From: Salinisphaera sp.
GTDB taxonomy: Bacteria > Pseudomonadota > Gammaproteobacteria > Nevskiales > Salinisphaeraceae
DNA length: 64,000 bases
Assembly (NCBI RefSeq): GCF_002729955.1
Contig: NZ_PBYA01000056.1
Span: 62,001-126,000 of the forward strand
Direction: 5' to 3'
Shown here: positions 26,372 through 34,785 of the stretch, piece by piece
How the letters are laid out: every line of letters starts with the position of its first letter
Numbering within the stretch: position 1 is the stretch's first letter
Made by a program: the position numbers and the translations under genes
The notes under the pieces: generated by a model
Seen by the model: the letters and a program-made list of their open reading frames with translations, nothing else
What the model was told of the DNA's origin: nothing
Database searches by the model: none

Positions 26372-28021
26372 CTACATCGCCGAGTACTTCGGCCCGCCGC
26401 CGCCTTCCGGCGGCACCCAGGTGATGTTCTGGGACGGATCCTTGATATCGCAGGTCTTGCAGTGCACGCAGTTGGCGAAGTTGATCTGGAAGCGCGGCTT
26501 GCCGTCTTCGCCGTCGACCACTTCGTACACGCCTGCCGGGCAATAACGCTGGGCAGGTTCTGCGTATTTGGGCAGGTTATGCTCGATCGGGATCGACGGA
26601 TCGGTCAGCTTGAGGTGACAGGGCTGGTCTTCCTCGTGACCGGTATTCGACAGATGCACCGAAGACAGGATGTCGAACGACAGCTTGCCGTCGGGCTTGG
26701 GATACTCGATCTCCGTGCACTGATCGGCCGGCTTGGTCGCCGCATAGTCCGGCGTGGTGTCGTGGAAGTTCCACGGCGCCTTGCCCTTGAACCAGTTCTG
26801 CTCGATATAGTTGAGCGCGCCGCCCTTGAAGGTGCCGAACTTGTGCAGCGAGGCACCAAAGTTGCGGCTGGCATAGAGTTCTTCGTAAACCCAGCTCTTC
26901 TTGAAGGCGTCGGTGTAGGCGGTGAGTTCGTCGTGACCCTCGCCGCCATTGGCCAGTGCGTCGGCCGCGGCTTCGGCTGCCATCATGCCGGACTTCATGG
27001 CCGTGTGATTGCCCTTGATCTTGGCGAAGTTCAGCGTGCCGGCATCGCAGCCGATCAGCACCGCACCCGGCAGGGTCATCTTCGGCAGCGAGTTCAGGCC
27101 GCCCTTGGTGATGGCGCGCGAGCCGTAGGACACACGCTTGCCGCCTTCCAGATACTGGGCGATCTTCGGGTGGTGCTTGAAGCGCTGGAATTCCTTGAAC
27201 GGCGACAGATAGGGGTTTTCGTAGTTCAGGTCGACGATCAGGCCGACGGCCACGCGGTTGTCTTCCAGGTGATACAGGAAGGAGCCGCCGCTGCCCGACA
27301 GATGGATCGGCCAGCCCGCGCCGTGAATGACCAGGCCCGGCTCGTGTTTTTCCGGGTCGATTTCCCAGATTTCCTTGAGGCCGATGCCGTAGTGCTGCGG
27401 GTCGACGTCCTTGTCGAGCTCGAATTCGCGAATGAGCTGCTTGCCGATATGACCGCGACAGCCCTCGCTGAAGAAGGTGTACTTGGCGCGCAGTTCCATG
27501 CCGGGGACATGGCTGTCCTTGGGCTCGCCGTTCTTGCCCACGCCCATCTCGCCGGTGATGATGCCCTTGACCACGCCGTCTTCGATGATCGGGCTCTGGG
27601 CGGCAAAGCCGGGGTAGATTTCCACACCCAGGGCTTCGGCCTGTTCGCCGAGCCAGCGGCCGAGTTGGCCGAGTGAAATGACGTAGTTGCCTTCGTTGTG
27701 CATCGGCGCCGGCACGAAGGCATTGGGCATCTTCGTAGCCTTGCTTTCGCTGGTGAAGAAATAGATTTCGTCACGCGAGACCGGCACGTTCAACGGCGCG
27801 CCTTTTTCCTTCCAGTCGGGGAAGAGCTCGTCGAGCGCGCGCGGCTCGAAGACCGCACCGGACAGCAAATGGGCGCCGACTTCGGACCCCTTTTCGACAA
27901 TGCAGACTTCCAGTTCCGGGCTCTTCTGCTTGAGACGGCAGGCGGCCGACAGGCCGGCCGGGCCGGCGCCGACGATGAGTACGTCGTACTCCATCACGTC
28001 GCGTTCGATTTCTTCACTCAT
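26372..28021 (-). CDS. ETF-ubiquinone oxidoreductase
   Basis: A 549-aa membrane-associated flavoprotein that moves electrons from ETF to ubiquinone. The N-terminal Rossmann motif DVLIVGAGPAGLSAACRL (about 13-30) binds FAD; the C-terminal domain ends with the 4Fe-4S ligands in YCPAGVYEV, CVHCKTCDIKDP and a QNITWVPPEGGGGPKY tail, all as in the ETF-QO family. Length is normal. It precedes etfBA on the same strand, so the full electron path from acyl-CoA dehydrogenases to the quinone pool is encoded together. Confidence 0.97.
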   Translation of the reverse strand: MSEEIERDVMEYDVLIVGAGPAGLSAACRLKQKSPELEVCIVEKGSEVGAHLLSGAVFEPRALDELFPDWKEKGAPLNVPVSRDEIYFFTSESKATKMPNAFVPAPMHNEGNYVISLGQLGRWLGEQAEALGVEIYPGFAAQSPIIEDGVVKGIITGEMGVGKNGEPKDSHVPGMELRAKYTFFSEGCRGHIGKQLIREFELDKDVDPQHYGIGLKEIWEIDPEKHEPGLVIHGAGWPIHLSGSGGSFLYHLEDNRVAVGLIVDLNYENPYLSPFKEFQRFKHHPKIAQYLEGGKRVSYGSRAITKGGLNSLPKMTLPGAVLIGCDAGTLNFAKIKGNHTAMKSGMMAAEAAADALANGGEGHDELTAYTDAFKKSWVYEELYASRNFGASLHKFGTFKGGALNYIEQNWFKGKAPWNFHDTTPDYAATKPADQCTEIEYPKPDGKLSFDILSSVHLSNTGHEEDQPCHLKLTDPSIPIEHNLPKYAEPAQRYCPAGVYEVVDGEDGKPRFQINFANCVHCKTCDIKDPSQNITWVPPEGGGGPKYSAM

Positions 28022-28208
28022 ATCGTTTTTGCTCTTTGCTGGCTCGTCACACCACTGGGGAGCGCGCGCCGTCGGTGGAAACGGTCACTGGCGCTCTGCG
28101 ACAAGCGAAGGGCGCCATGATGGCACCGATAATTACGCGTCGCCATCCCGTATGGAGCCACCGCGGTGGCGCCGACTGCAGGCGATGCGACGTTACGGAT
28201 CGTCATGA
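28022..28208. other. Intergenic region upstream of ETF-QO
   Basis: 187 bp between the SDR end and the ETF-QO start. It contains a perfect 14-bp GC-rich palindrome GCCACCGCGGTGGC (28157-28170), which could be an operator or a hairpin ending the SDR transcript. No ORF or U-tailed terminator is seen. Confidence 0.4.
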
Positions 28209-29009
28209 TCAGACCTTCATGCCCGGCATGTTCAGCGAGGCGGTGTTGCCACCATCGACCGGCAAGGCCTGGCCGGTAATGAAGCTGGCGTCGTCGCTGG
28301 CGAGAAACGTGATCGCCGCGGCCAGCTCTTCCGGCCGGCCGTAGCGACGCAGTTCGCAGCGCGCGCCAAGCTTGTGAGTCTTGTCGTTCGCTTCGGCATA
28401 GTCGAAAACAGACTTCGTCATGCCCGTTTTGACCAGCCCCGGGCAGACCGCGTTCACCCGTACATTGTACTGGCCCAGGTCGCAGGCACTGGTCTGGGTG
28501 AGGTTGATCACCGCGGCCTTGGATGCGCTATAGGCATTGCCGCCCGCGCCAGAGCGCACGCCGGCAACCGAGGCCGTGTTCACGATCGCACCCGCGCCGG
28601 CATCGCGCATGTGGCGTGCGACCGCTCGGGTGAAATGCATGGTGCCGAACAGGTTCACGTCGACCACGTCGCGCCATGTGTCCAGATCGTTATCGGTGAC
28701 CGGCGCATAGTCGCCGCCGGCAATGCCGGCGTTGTTGCAAAGCACGTGAATCGCGCCGTGTTCGGCGGCAATACGATCGGCCAGGGCGGTGACGGCGGCT
28801 TCATCGCGCACGTCCAGCGCCGAGATTTCGTGGCCGCTACCGGGCAGCATGTCGAGAACCGCCTGAAGCGCGGCTTCTTCGCGGTCTACGAGCACCACGC
28901 GTGCGCCTTCCTCGGCAAAGCGAAGGGCGCTGGCGCGGCCGATGCCGCTGGCCGCACCGGTGACGATCACCGTGCGGTTTTCGAATCGTTTCATCGCGGC
29001 CGCTGTCAT
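28209..29009 (-). CDS. SDR family oxidoreductase
   Basis: A 266-aa short-chain dehydrogenase. TGAASGIG near residue 15-22 binds NAD(P), NNAG is near 90, and the catalytic Ser/Tyr/Lys lie in NTASVAG and YSASKAA. The cofactor-specific acidic VDRE after the second strand suggests NAD(H). The chosen ATG has AAGGAG 7 bp upstream; an upstream in-frame start at 29063 lacks one. It is divergent from the first Liv transporter operon, and both start sites face a shared region with two dyads. It probably oxidises a hydroxyacyl-CoA or alcohol intermediate; the exact substrate is unknown. Confidence 0.9.
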   Translation of the reverse strand: MTAAAMKRFENRTVIVTGAASGIGRASALRFAEEGARVVLVDREEAALQAVLDMLPGSGHEISALDVRDEAAVTALADRIAAEHGAIHVLCNNAGIAGGDYAPVTDNDLDTWRDVVDVNLFGTMHFTRAVARHMRDAGAGAIVNTASVAGVRSGAGGNAYSASKAAVINLTQTSACDLGQYNVRVNAVCPGLVKTGMTKSVFDYAEANDKTHKLGARCELRRYGRPEELAAAITFLASDDASFITGQALPVDGGNTASLNMPGMKV

Positions 29010-29067
29010 TTTTATCTCCTTTGATCGCGCGTCGAATTCTACACAAGGGCCGGGGGGCGTCAACGTG

Positions 29068-29086
29068 GATGAAACTCTGTTTCATC
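29068..29086. promoter_or_regulatory. TGAAAC-N3-GTTTCA dyad
   Basis: GATGAAAC and GTTTCATC are perfect 8-bp arms around TCT, 59 bp upstream of the SDR start. The core TGAAAC-N3-GTTTCA recurs at 34635 and, with one mismatch, at 44157. It fits the PsrA-type GAAAC-N-GTTTC box. Confidence 0.55.
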
Positions 29087-29093
29087 AAAACAT

Positions 29094-29105
29094 GAACGAT
29101 CGTTC
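29094..29105. promoter_or_regulatory. GAACGATCGTTC dyad
   Basis: Perfect palindrome, here extended to 14 bp (TGAACGATCGTTCA). Its centre is 22.5 bp from the centre of the adjacent TGAAAC dyad, and it lies between two divergent genes. Confidence 0.6.
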
Positions 29106-29260
29106 ACGCATTCCCGTGGCTCGAACTGTACCGCCGATAGCGGTATGCAGCACGTATTTTTGGCGCCGCGAATCAGACGGTGCTAGTTTCGATTGCACGA
29201 TGTGCGAGGCATCGATAACAAGTGGCAAAAGCCACGCTAAAACAAACCGGAGGAGACGCA

Positions 29261-30529
29261 ATGAAGCACTACAAGGGGCTCGTGCGACGGGCCGTGGCGG
29301 CAGTTGGGGTGGCAGCGGCGCTGGCCGTGCCAACGCTTGGCAGCGCGGCCGACGACACCATCAAGATCGGCTATATCGACCCGCTTTCGGGGCCCTTCGC
29401 CAACGTGGGCGATGCCGGTCTCAAGCACTTCAAGTATCTGGCCGAGCGCATCAATGCGGACGGCGGCATTCTCGGCAAGGATGTCGAGATCATCGGCTAC
29501 GACAACAAGTCCAGCGCCCAGGAATCGCTGCAGATTCTGCGCGAGGCCGCCGACGAAGGCGTGCAGTACATCACCCAGGGTAATGGCTCGCATGTAGGCG
29601 GGGCGCTGGTCGACGGCGTGGAGAAACACAACCGCCGCAATCCCGATAATCGCATGGTCTTTCTCAACTATGCGGCCGTGGACCCGGCCCTGACCGGTGA
29701 GAAATGCTCGTTCTGGCATTTTCGTTTCGATGCCAACAGCGCCATGAAGCTGCAGGCCATTACCGATTACATGGCCGAGCAGGACGACATCAAGAAGGTG
29801 TTTCTGATCAACATGGACTACTCCCATGGGCAGGCGATCTCGCGTATCGCCAAGGAAATGCTCAAGGAGAAACGTCCGGATATCGAAATCGTCGGCGACG
29901 TGCTGCATCCGGTGGGCAAGGTGAAGGACTTCTCGCCCTATATCTCCCAGATTCAGTCCTCCGGCGCGGACACGGTGATCAGCGGCAACTGGGGCAACGA
30001 TCTGTCGCTGCTGGTCAAGGCCGGCGCCCAGGGCGGTCTGGACGTGGACTGGTACACCTACTATGCCGGCGGCCTGGGCACGCCCACGGCGCTGGGCAAG
30101 GCGGGTGCGGAACACGTCAAGATGCTCACCGAATGGCAGGAGAACCTGGTCGAGGAATACGAAGCACCGGAGCTGCGTGAAATTCTCGAGGAGTTCGAGC
30201 AGCGCTACGAAGGGATCGAGTTCTACTACCTGCGTATCAAGACCCAGATGGACATGCTCCAGCAGGCCATGGAAAAGGCGGGCAGTACCGATCCGCTGGC
30301 CGTGGCGCGGGCCCTGGAAGGCATGACCATGGAAACGCCGTTCGGCACGGTGACCATGCGTGAGCAGGATCACCAGCTGCTGCAGCCGCTGTTCATCTCT
30401 ACCTTCTCGGAAGACTATCCGAAGTACGACTCCGAAGGCTCCGGCCTGGGTTGGGTGATGAACGCCAAGCTCGATGCCGCCAGCACCGCGGTCGACAGCG
30501 TTTGCGAAATGAAGCGTCCGTCGAGCTGA
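29261..30529 (+). CDS. livK: HAAT-type ABC transporter, periplasmic substrate-binding protein (system 1)
   Basis: A 422-aa protein with an N-terminal signal peptide (MKHYKGLVRRAVAAVGVAAALAVPTLGSAA). The mature start DDTIKIGYIDPLSGPFANVGD is the LivJ/LivK pattern for type I periplasmic binding proteins. These bind branched-chain amino acids, amides or aromatic and dicarboxylic acids. GGAGGAG lies 6 bp before the ATG; an upstream in-frame start at 29222 would break the signal peptide. It is the first gene of system 1. The neighbours are acid-oxidation genes, so the ligand may be an organic acid rather than leucine. Ligand residues cannot be read with confidence. Confidence 0.92.
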   Translation: MKHYKGLVRRAVAAVGVAAALAVPTLGSAADDTIKIGYIDPLSGPFANVGDAGLKHFKYLAERINADGGILGKDVEIIGYDNKSSAQESLQILREAADEGVQYITQGNGSHVGGALVDGVEKHNRRNPDNRMVFLNYAAVDPALTGEKCSFWHFRFDANSAMKLQAITDYMAEQDDIKKVFLINMDYSHGQAISRIAKEMLKEKRPDIEIVGDVLHPVGKVKDFSPYISQIQSSGADTVISGNWGNDLSLLVKAGAQGGLDVDWYTYYAGGLGTPTALGKAGAEHVKMLTEWQENLVEEYEAPELREILEEFEQRYEGIEFYYLRIKTQMDMLQQAMEKAGSTDPLAVARALEGMTMETPFGTVTMREQDHQLLQPLFISTFSEDYPKYDSEGSGLGWVMNAKLDAASTAVDSVCEMKRPSS

Positions 30530-30665
30530 TCGTCAGCGATCACGCTTGATCCCCGGCCGGCTGGTTCGCAGCCGGTCGGCATGACGGTGACGGGGCCCCG
30601 GCGCATGCGCCGGGTGCCGCGTACGCCCGACGCTCTGTCATTTCGCCGTCTCGGGGTGCCCGGTG
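30530..30665. other. Intercistronic hairpins between livK1 and livH1
   Basis: Two stems without U tails: GGCCGGCTG/CAGCCGGTC at 30555-30577 and the perfect 18-bp palindrome CCCGGCGCATGCGCCGGG at 30597-30614. Such hairpins after a binding-protein gene can protect the upstream mRNA, giving more binding protein than permease. The function is inferred. Confidence 0.5.
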
Positions 30666-31616
30666 ATGCTCGAATCCATTGTTTTTTCGGTCTTGAACGG
30701 CCTGCTCTACGGCATGCTTTTGTTCATGCTGGCCAGCGGCCTGACGCTGATCTTCGGCATGATGGGCGTGCTCAATTTCGCCCACGCCAGTTTCTACATG
30801 CTGGGCGCCTACTGCGCCTACACCATCAGTTCGTACACCAATTTCTGGGTGGCGTTGATTCTCGCGCCCCTGTTCGTGGGATTTCTCGGCGCGCTGACCG
30901 AGCGCTTCGGGCTGCGCAACGTGCATAAGCACGGACACGTGGCCGAGCTGCTGCTGACCTTCGGTCTGGTCTATGTCATCGACGAGCTGGTGGTGCTGAT
31001 CTGGGGCCAGATCCCGGTCAACTACGCCATTCCGCCGTCGCTGGACTTCACGCTTTTCACCCTGTTCGGCACCAGCTTTCCGGCCTATCGCGCGTTCATT
31101 CTGTTCGTGGCCGTTGCCATGTTCGTGGCGATCTACCTGCTGCTGGTGCGCACACGCGTGGGCATGATCATTCGTGCGGCGCTGTCGCACCCGGAAATGG
31201 TCGGCGCACTCGGCCACGACGTGCCGCGTATCTTCACGCTGGTATTCGCCTTTGGCACCGGTCTGGCCGGGCTGGCGGGGGTGATGGCCGGCAACTACTA
31301 CATCACCGAGCCGGGCATGGCGTTTTCCATGGGCCCGATCGTGTTCGTGGTGGTGGTGTTCGGCGGGCTGGGTTCGCTCGGCGGCGCGCTTGCCGCCTCG
31401 TTGATCATCGGCCTGGTCACGACCTTTGCCGTGAGCCTGAATTATTCCGTTGCCGATCTGCTGGCTGCCGTTGGGCTGGGGCTCGACGGTGAAAACATTG
31501 CCGGCGGGCTGGCCCATATCGATCTGTCGCGTATCGGTCAGATGCTGCCCTATCTGATGATGGTGCTGATTCTGATCTTTCGCCCGCGTGGGCTGATGGG
31601 AGCGCGCGAATCATGA
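30666..31616 (+). CDS. livH: HAAT ABC transporter permease LivH (system 1)
   Basis: A 316-aa membrane protein with about eight hydrophobic segments. It opens MLESIVFSVLNGLLYGMLLFMLASGLTLIFGMMGVLNFAHASFYML, the standard LivH start with the GxxNFAHG-like turn. The ATG follows a GTG codon; either could be used. It ends in an ATGA overlap with livM1. With LivM it forms the transmembrane pathway. Confidence 0.93.
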   Translation: MLESIVFSVLNGLLYGMLLFMLASGLTLIFGMMGVLNFAHASFYMLGAYCAYTISSYTNFWVALILAPLFVGFLGALTERFGLRNVHKHGHVAELLLTFGLVYVIDELVVLIWGQIPVNYAIPPSLDFTLFTLFGTSFPAYRAFILFVAVAMFVAIYLLLVRTRVGMIIRAALSHPEMVGALGHDVPRIFTLVFAFGTGLAGLAGVMAGNYYITEPGMAFSMGPIVFVVVVFGGLGSLGGALAASLIIGLVTTFAVSLNYSVADLLAAVGLGLDGENIAGGLAHIDLSRIGQMLPYLMMVLILIFRPRGLMGARES

Positions 31617-32893
31617 GTCATTCCCAATCTTCGCGTACGGCACTTTTATGGCATATCGGCGTCTGGGCGCTGTTTGCGCTGGTGATCGTCGTACTGCCCT
31701 ATATTTTCACCTCAAGCAGCTCGATTTCGATGATGAGCCAGATGGGCGTGTTCATCATCTTCGCGCTGTCCTACAACATGCTGCTCGGTCAGGCGGGCAT
31801 GCTCTCCTTCGGCCATGCGGTGTATTTCGGCCTGGGGGGCTTCTTTACCCTGCATGCGATCCGGGCGGTCAATGACGAGGTCTGGCAGTTTCCGCTGGAG
31901 CTGATGCCGCTGATCGGCGGCGCGGGCGGGCTGGCCTTCGGCATTCTCTTTGGCTCGATCTCGACCCGTCGGGCCGGGGTGACTTTCGCCATGATCACGC
32001 TCGGCATCGGCTCCATGGTGGAATCCAGCGCCAACATGTTCACCGACTTCTTCGGCGGTGAAAGCGGCATATCCGGCAACCGTGTGACCGATGTGACGCT
32101 GTTCGGCTTCAGCTACGGGCCGTCGATCCAGGTTTATTACCTGATCGGTGCATGGACCGTGATTGCCGCGGTGGCCATGTATCTGCTCACCAAGACACCG
32201 CTCGGGCGTATTTCCAACGCGGTTCGCGACAATCCCGAGCGTGCCCAGTTCGTGGGCTACAACACCACCATCGCGCGCTTTATTCAGTTCTCGCTGTCGG
32301 GCTTCTTTGCCGGTATCGCGGGCGGTCTGTTCGCGATCATGTTCGAGATCATGACCGCGCCCAACGTGGGGCTGGTGCAGTCCGGCGCGGTGCTGTTGAT
32401 GACCTTCATCGGCGGCGTGGGCCTGTTCTTCGGGCCGATTATCGGCGCGGTGCTGGTGACCTACATGCATACCGCGCTGAGTGGTTTTTCGGAAGGCTGG
32501 ATCCTGTATTTCGGCCTGATGTTCGTGTTCATGGTGATGTATGCGCCGGGCGGTATCGCCGGTGTGATCTATGCACACGCTGCGCCGTGGCGGGCCGGCC
32601 TGTTCCGGCGGCTGTTGCCGGGCTATCTGCTGGCCCTGATACCCGCGCTGCTGGCGATCGCCGGGCTCGTGGCGGTGGTGGAGATGGGCTATCAGCTATC
32701 GCTGGCCTACGACCCGTCCAGCCCGATCGAGCTGTTCTATATGCAGATCAACGCCACGAGCGTCGTGTCCTGGCTGGTCGCGCTGCTCGTGCTGGCAGCG
32801 GGCATCGGCGGTGTGCTCGGGGCCGCGCGCGTGGTGCGTGCCCGCTGGGCCGAGGTGAACCGATCCATGCAGGCACCGGGAGCAAAGACATGA
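31613..32893 (+). CDS. livM: HAAT ABC transporter permease LivM (system 1), C-terminally extended
   Basis: A 426-aa permease, about 80 residues longer than LivM of system 2 (347 aa). The core runs to YAPGGIAGVIY near residue 320, where ordinary LivM proteins end soon after. The extra C-terminal part contains two further hydrophobic segments (LLPGYLLALIPALLAIAGLVAVV and VVSWLVALLVLAAGIGGVLG) joined by a polar loop. The core has LGQAGMLSFGHAVYFGLGG and the family loop DNPERAQFVGYN, where ATPase subunits dock. It overlaps livH1 and livG1 by 4 bp each. Confidence 0.9.
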   Translation: MSHSQSSRTALLWHIGVWALFALVIVVLPYIFTSSSSISMMSQMGVFIIFALSYNMLLGQAGMLSFGHAVYFGLGGFFTLHAIRAVNDEVWQFPLELMPLIGGAGGLAFGILFGSISTRRAGVTFAMITLGIGSMVESSANMFTDFFGGESGISGNRVTDVTLFGFSYGPSIQVYYLIGAWTVIAAVAMYLLTKTPLGRISNAVRDNPERAQFVGYNTTIARFIQFSLSGFFAGIAGGLFAIMFEIMTAPNVGLVQSGAVLLMTFIGGVGLFFGPIIGAVLVTYMHTALSGFSEGWILYFGLMFVFMVMYAPGGIAGVIYAHAAPWRAGLFRRLLPGYLLALIPALLAIAGLVAVVEMGYQLSLAYDPSSPIELFYMQINATSVVSWLVALLVLAAGIGGVLGAARVVRARWAEVNRSMQAPGAKT

Positions 32894-33636
32894 GCGATGC
32901 ACTCACACTGGCGAACGTGCACAAGCGCTTTGGCGAAACGCCGATCATTCGCGGCGTGGATCTGGCGGTGGCCCCGGGCGAGCGGCATGCCATCATCGGG
33001 CCCAACGGGGCCGGCAAGTCCACCTTGTTCAACCTGATCAGCGGCCGCTATACCCCGAGCGAAGGCGAGATCAGCCTGCACGGCAAGCGTATCAGCGGGC
33101 TGGCGCCGCACCAGATCAATCGGCGCGGGCTGAGTCGGAGTTTTCAGATCACCAACCTGTTCCAGAACATGACGGTGTTCGAGAACCTGCGCTGCTCGCT
33201 GCTCTGGGCCCAGGGCTATAAATACTCGTTCTGGCATCTGGTCGGCCGTCAGGCCGCCCTCAACGAGGCCGCCGAACAGTGGCTGGAACGACTGGGGCTT
33301 TCGGCGCGTCGCGATGTGCCGGCCTCGCTGCTGACCTATGCCGAGCAGCGCACCCTGGAAATCGGGACCACCATCGCCGGAGGCGCGGACGTGATTCTGC
33401 TGGACGAACCCACGGCGGGCATGGGCCTGGCCGAGCGCGACCACACGATGGCGATGATCAGCGAAGTCACCCAGGGCAAGACGCTGCTCATGGTGGAGCA
33501 CGATATGGGCGTGGTATTCGAACTGGCCGATCGCATCAGCGTGCTGGTCTACGGCCAGGTCATCGCCAGCGATACGCCGGAAGCCATCCGGGCCAACGCG
33601 GCGGTACAGGAAGCCTATCTGGGCGAGGCGCATTAG
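32890..33636 (+). CDS. livG: HAAT ABC transporter ATPase LivG (system 1)
   Basis: A 248-aa ATPase subunit. Walker A GPNGAGKST is near residues 37-45, the Q-loop follows in FQITNLFQNMTVFENL, the signature region is LLTYAEQRTLEIG and Walker B is VILLDEPTAGM, with the switch His in VEHDMGVV. All catalytic elements are intact. The frame is open far upstream within livM1, but ATG 32890 gives the normal LivG N-terminus and a 4-bp overlap. It pairs with LivF1, which has an altered Walker A. Confidence 0.95.
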   Translation: MSDALTLANVHKRFGETPIIRGVDLAVAPGERHAIIGPNGAGKSTLFNLISGRYTPSEGEISLHGKRISGLAPHQINRRGLSRSFQITNLFQNMTVFENLRCSLLWAQGYKYSFWHLVGRQAALNEAAEQWLERLGLSARRDVPASLLTYAEQRTLEIGTTIAGGADVILLDEPTAGMGLAERDHTMAMISEVTQGKTLLMVEHDMGVVFELADRISVLVYGQVIASDTPEAIRANAAVQEAYLGEAH

Positions 33637-33638
33637 CA

Positions 33639-34346
33639 ATGAGCGCGAATATGCTGGAAGTCAAGGATCTGCATGCCTATTACGGCAAGAGCCACGTCCT
33701 GCAGGGGGTGGATTTCAACGTCGGCCGCGGCGAGATCGTAAGCCTGCTCGGGCGGAACGGGGTGGGGCGTTCGACCACCTGCAAGGCGATCATGGGCCTG
33801 GTTGCGCCGCACGGCCGCATCGAGTTCGACGGTGAGTCGGTGGCCGGGCTCAAGTCGCATCAGGTCGCGCGCCGTGGCATCGGCTACGTGCCGGAGGATC
33901 GGCTGATCTTTACGGGACTCACCACCCGCGAAAACCTCGAAATGGGGGTCAAGAAGGTGGGGGCGAAGACCGGCTGGTCGCTAAAGGACGCCTACGAACT
34001 GTTCCCGCGCCTGTCCGAGCGGGCCGACGTGAAGGCCGATCTGCTCTCCGGCGGCGAACAGCAGATGCTGACGATGTGCCGCACCCTGATGGGCGACCCC
34101 AAGCTGATCATGATCGATGAACCCACCGAGGGGCTGGCGCCTCAGATCGTTTCCCAAGTGGGCGACTTTCTACTCGCGATCGCCGACAAGGGCATTTCCG
34201 TGCTGCTTGTCGAACAACGCCTGAGTATCGCCATGCGCGTGTCGCATCGGGTTTATGTGATGGGGCATGGGCGGATCGTGTTTGAAGGCACGCCGGGCGA
34301 TCTGGAGGCCGACGAGGGCGTGCGGCGCGAGTGGCTGGAGGTCTGA
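33639..34346 (+). CDS. livF: HAAT ABC transporter ATPase LivF (system 1), Walker A Lys replaced by Arg
   Basis: A 235-aa LivF. It has LivF-type landmarks: VLQGVDFNVGRGEIVSLLGRNG, GYVPEDRLIFTGLTTRENL, the signature LLSGGEQQML and Walker B LIMIDEPTEGL. Walker A reads GRNGVGRST, with Arg44 (CGT) where P-loop ATPases have the invariant Lys. The rest of the protein is intact, so it is not a pseudogene; the substitution may be a subfamily trait or leave one catalytic site weakened, as in asymmetric ABC transporters. It starts 2 bp after livG1. Confidence 0.93.
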   Translation: MSANMLEVKDLHAYYGKSHVLQGVDFNVGRGEIVSLLGRNGVGRSTTCKAIMGLVAPHGRIEFDGESVAGLKSHQVARRGIGYVPEDRLIFTGLTTRENLEMGVKKVGAKTGWSLKDAYELFPRLSERADVKADLLSGGEQQMLTMCRTLMGDPKLIMIDEPTEGLAPQIVSQVGDFLLAIADKGISVLLVEQRLSIAMRVSHRVYVMGHGRIVFEGTPGDLEADEGVRREWLEV

Positions 34347-34785
34347 TGCGTTCGCCGCGATGCATGTTCTGCGGCGCGTCATTCGTCGCAGATGCAACTT
34401 GGCCGCGGGGGGTCGCCCATAGCGGATCGCGCGCCGATTGCGCGGTATCGGCTCGAACGAGGCCCGGCCGGGCCCGGCGTTCGACGTAATCCTCGTGCTT
34501 TCGTCCGGCCCGTTGAGGCGGCGCGAAAGCCCGTCGGACGAACGTTCGATCGTCAATACCCCGCCCGCAAAGCGTTTGCGGTTTTGCCGCCATTTTCAGA
34601 CGGTTGGCCGTGTCGGATTGCTGTATTAGTCAAATGAAACGGGGTTTCACTAGGCTGTTGACGGCGGTTCGCGAGCGTGGCAGCTTTGAACCATAGAAAA
34701 GAAAAATGCCGCCGGGGCACGCGACGCAGATCGCACACAAAAACGCTACCGGAGCACGGCGCATACAATCGGAGGAGATCACCGC
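34347..34785. other. Intergenic region between the two Liv operons
   Basis: 439 bp without a gene. It holds the TGAAAC-N3-GTTTCA dyad at 34635-34649 and a GACGAACGTTCGATCGTC stretch at 34537-34554 with overlapping short palindromes. No clear terminator follows livF1. Confidence 0.45.
34635..34649. promoter_or_regulatory. TGAAAC-N3-GTTTCA dyad
   Basis: TGAAAC and GTTTCA around GGG, the same 12 arm bases as at 29070-29084. It lies 136 bp upstream of the small membrane ORF and 377 bp upstream of livH2. A weak GAACG-type sequence (7 of 12) is centred 22.5 bp downstream, matching the spacing at 29068-29105. Confidence 0.5.

Noticed and set aside
30597-30614. The 18-bp palindrome as a Rho-independent terminator
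   Set aside because: No U run follows on either strand and the downstream permease genes need read-through.
33279-33638. Extended LivF1 frame starting at 33279
   Set aside because: The extra part is a shadow of livG1. The LivF domain and normal length start at ATG 33639.
34537-34554. GACGAACGTTCGATCGTC as another copy of the GAACGATCGTTC operator
   Set aside because: It contains CGAACGTTCG and CGATCG palindromes but not the full motif; it is described only as a related stretch.
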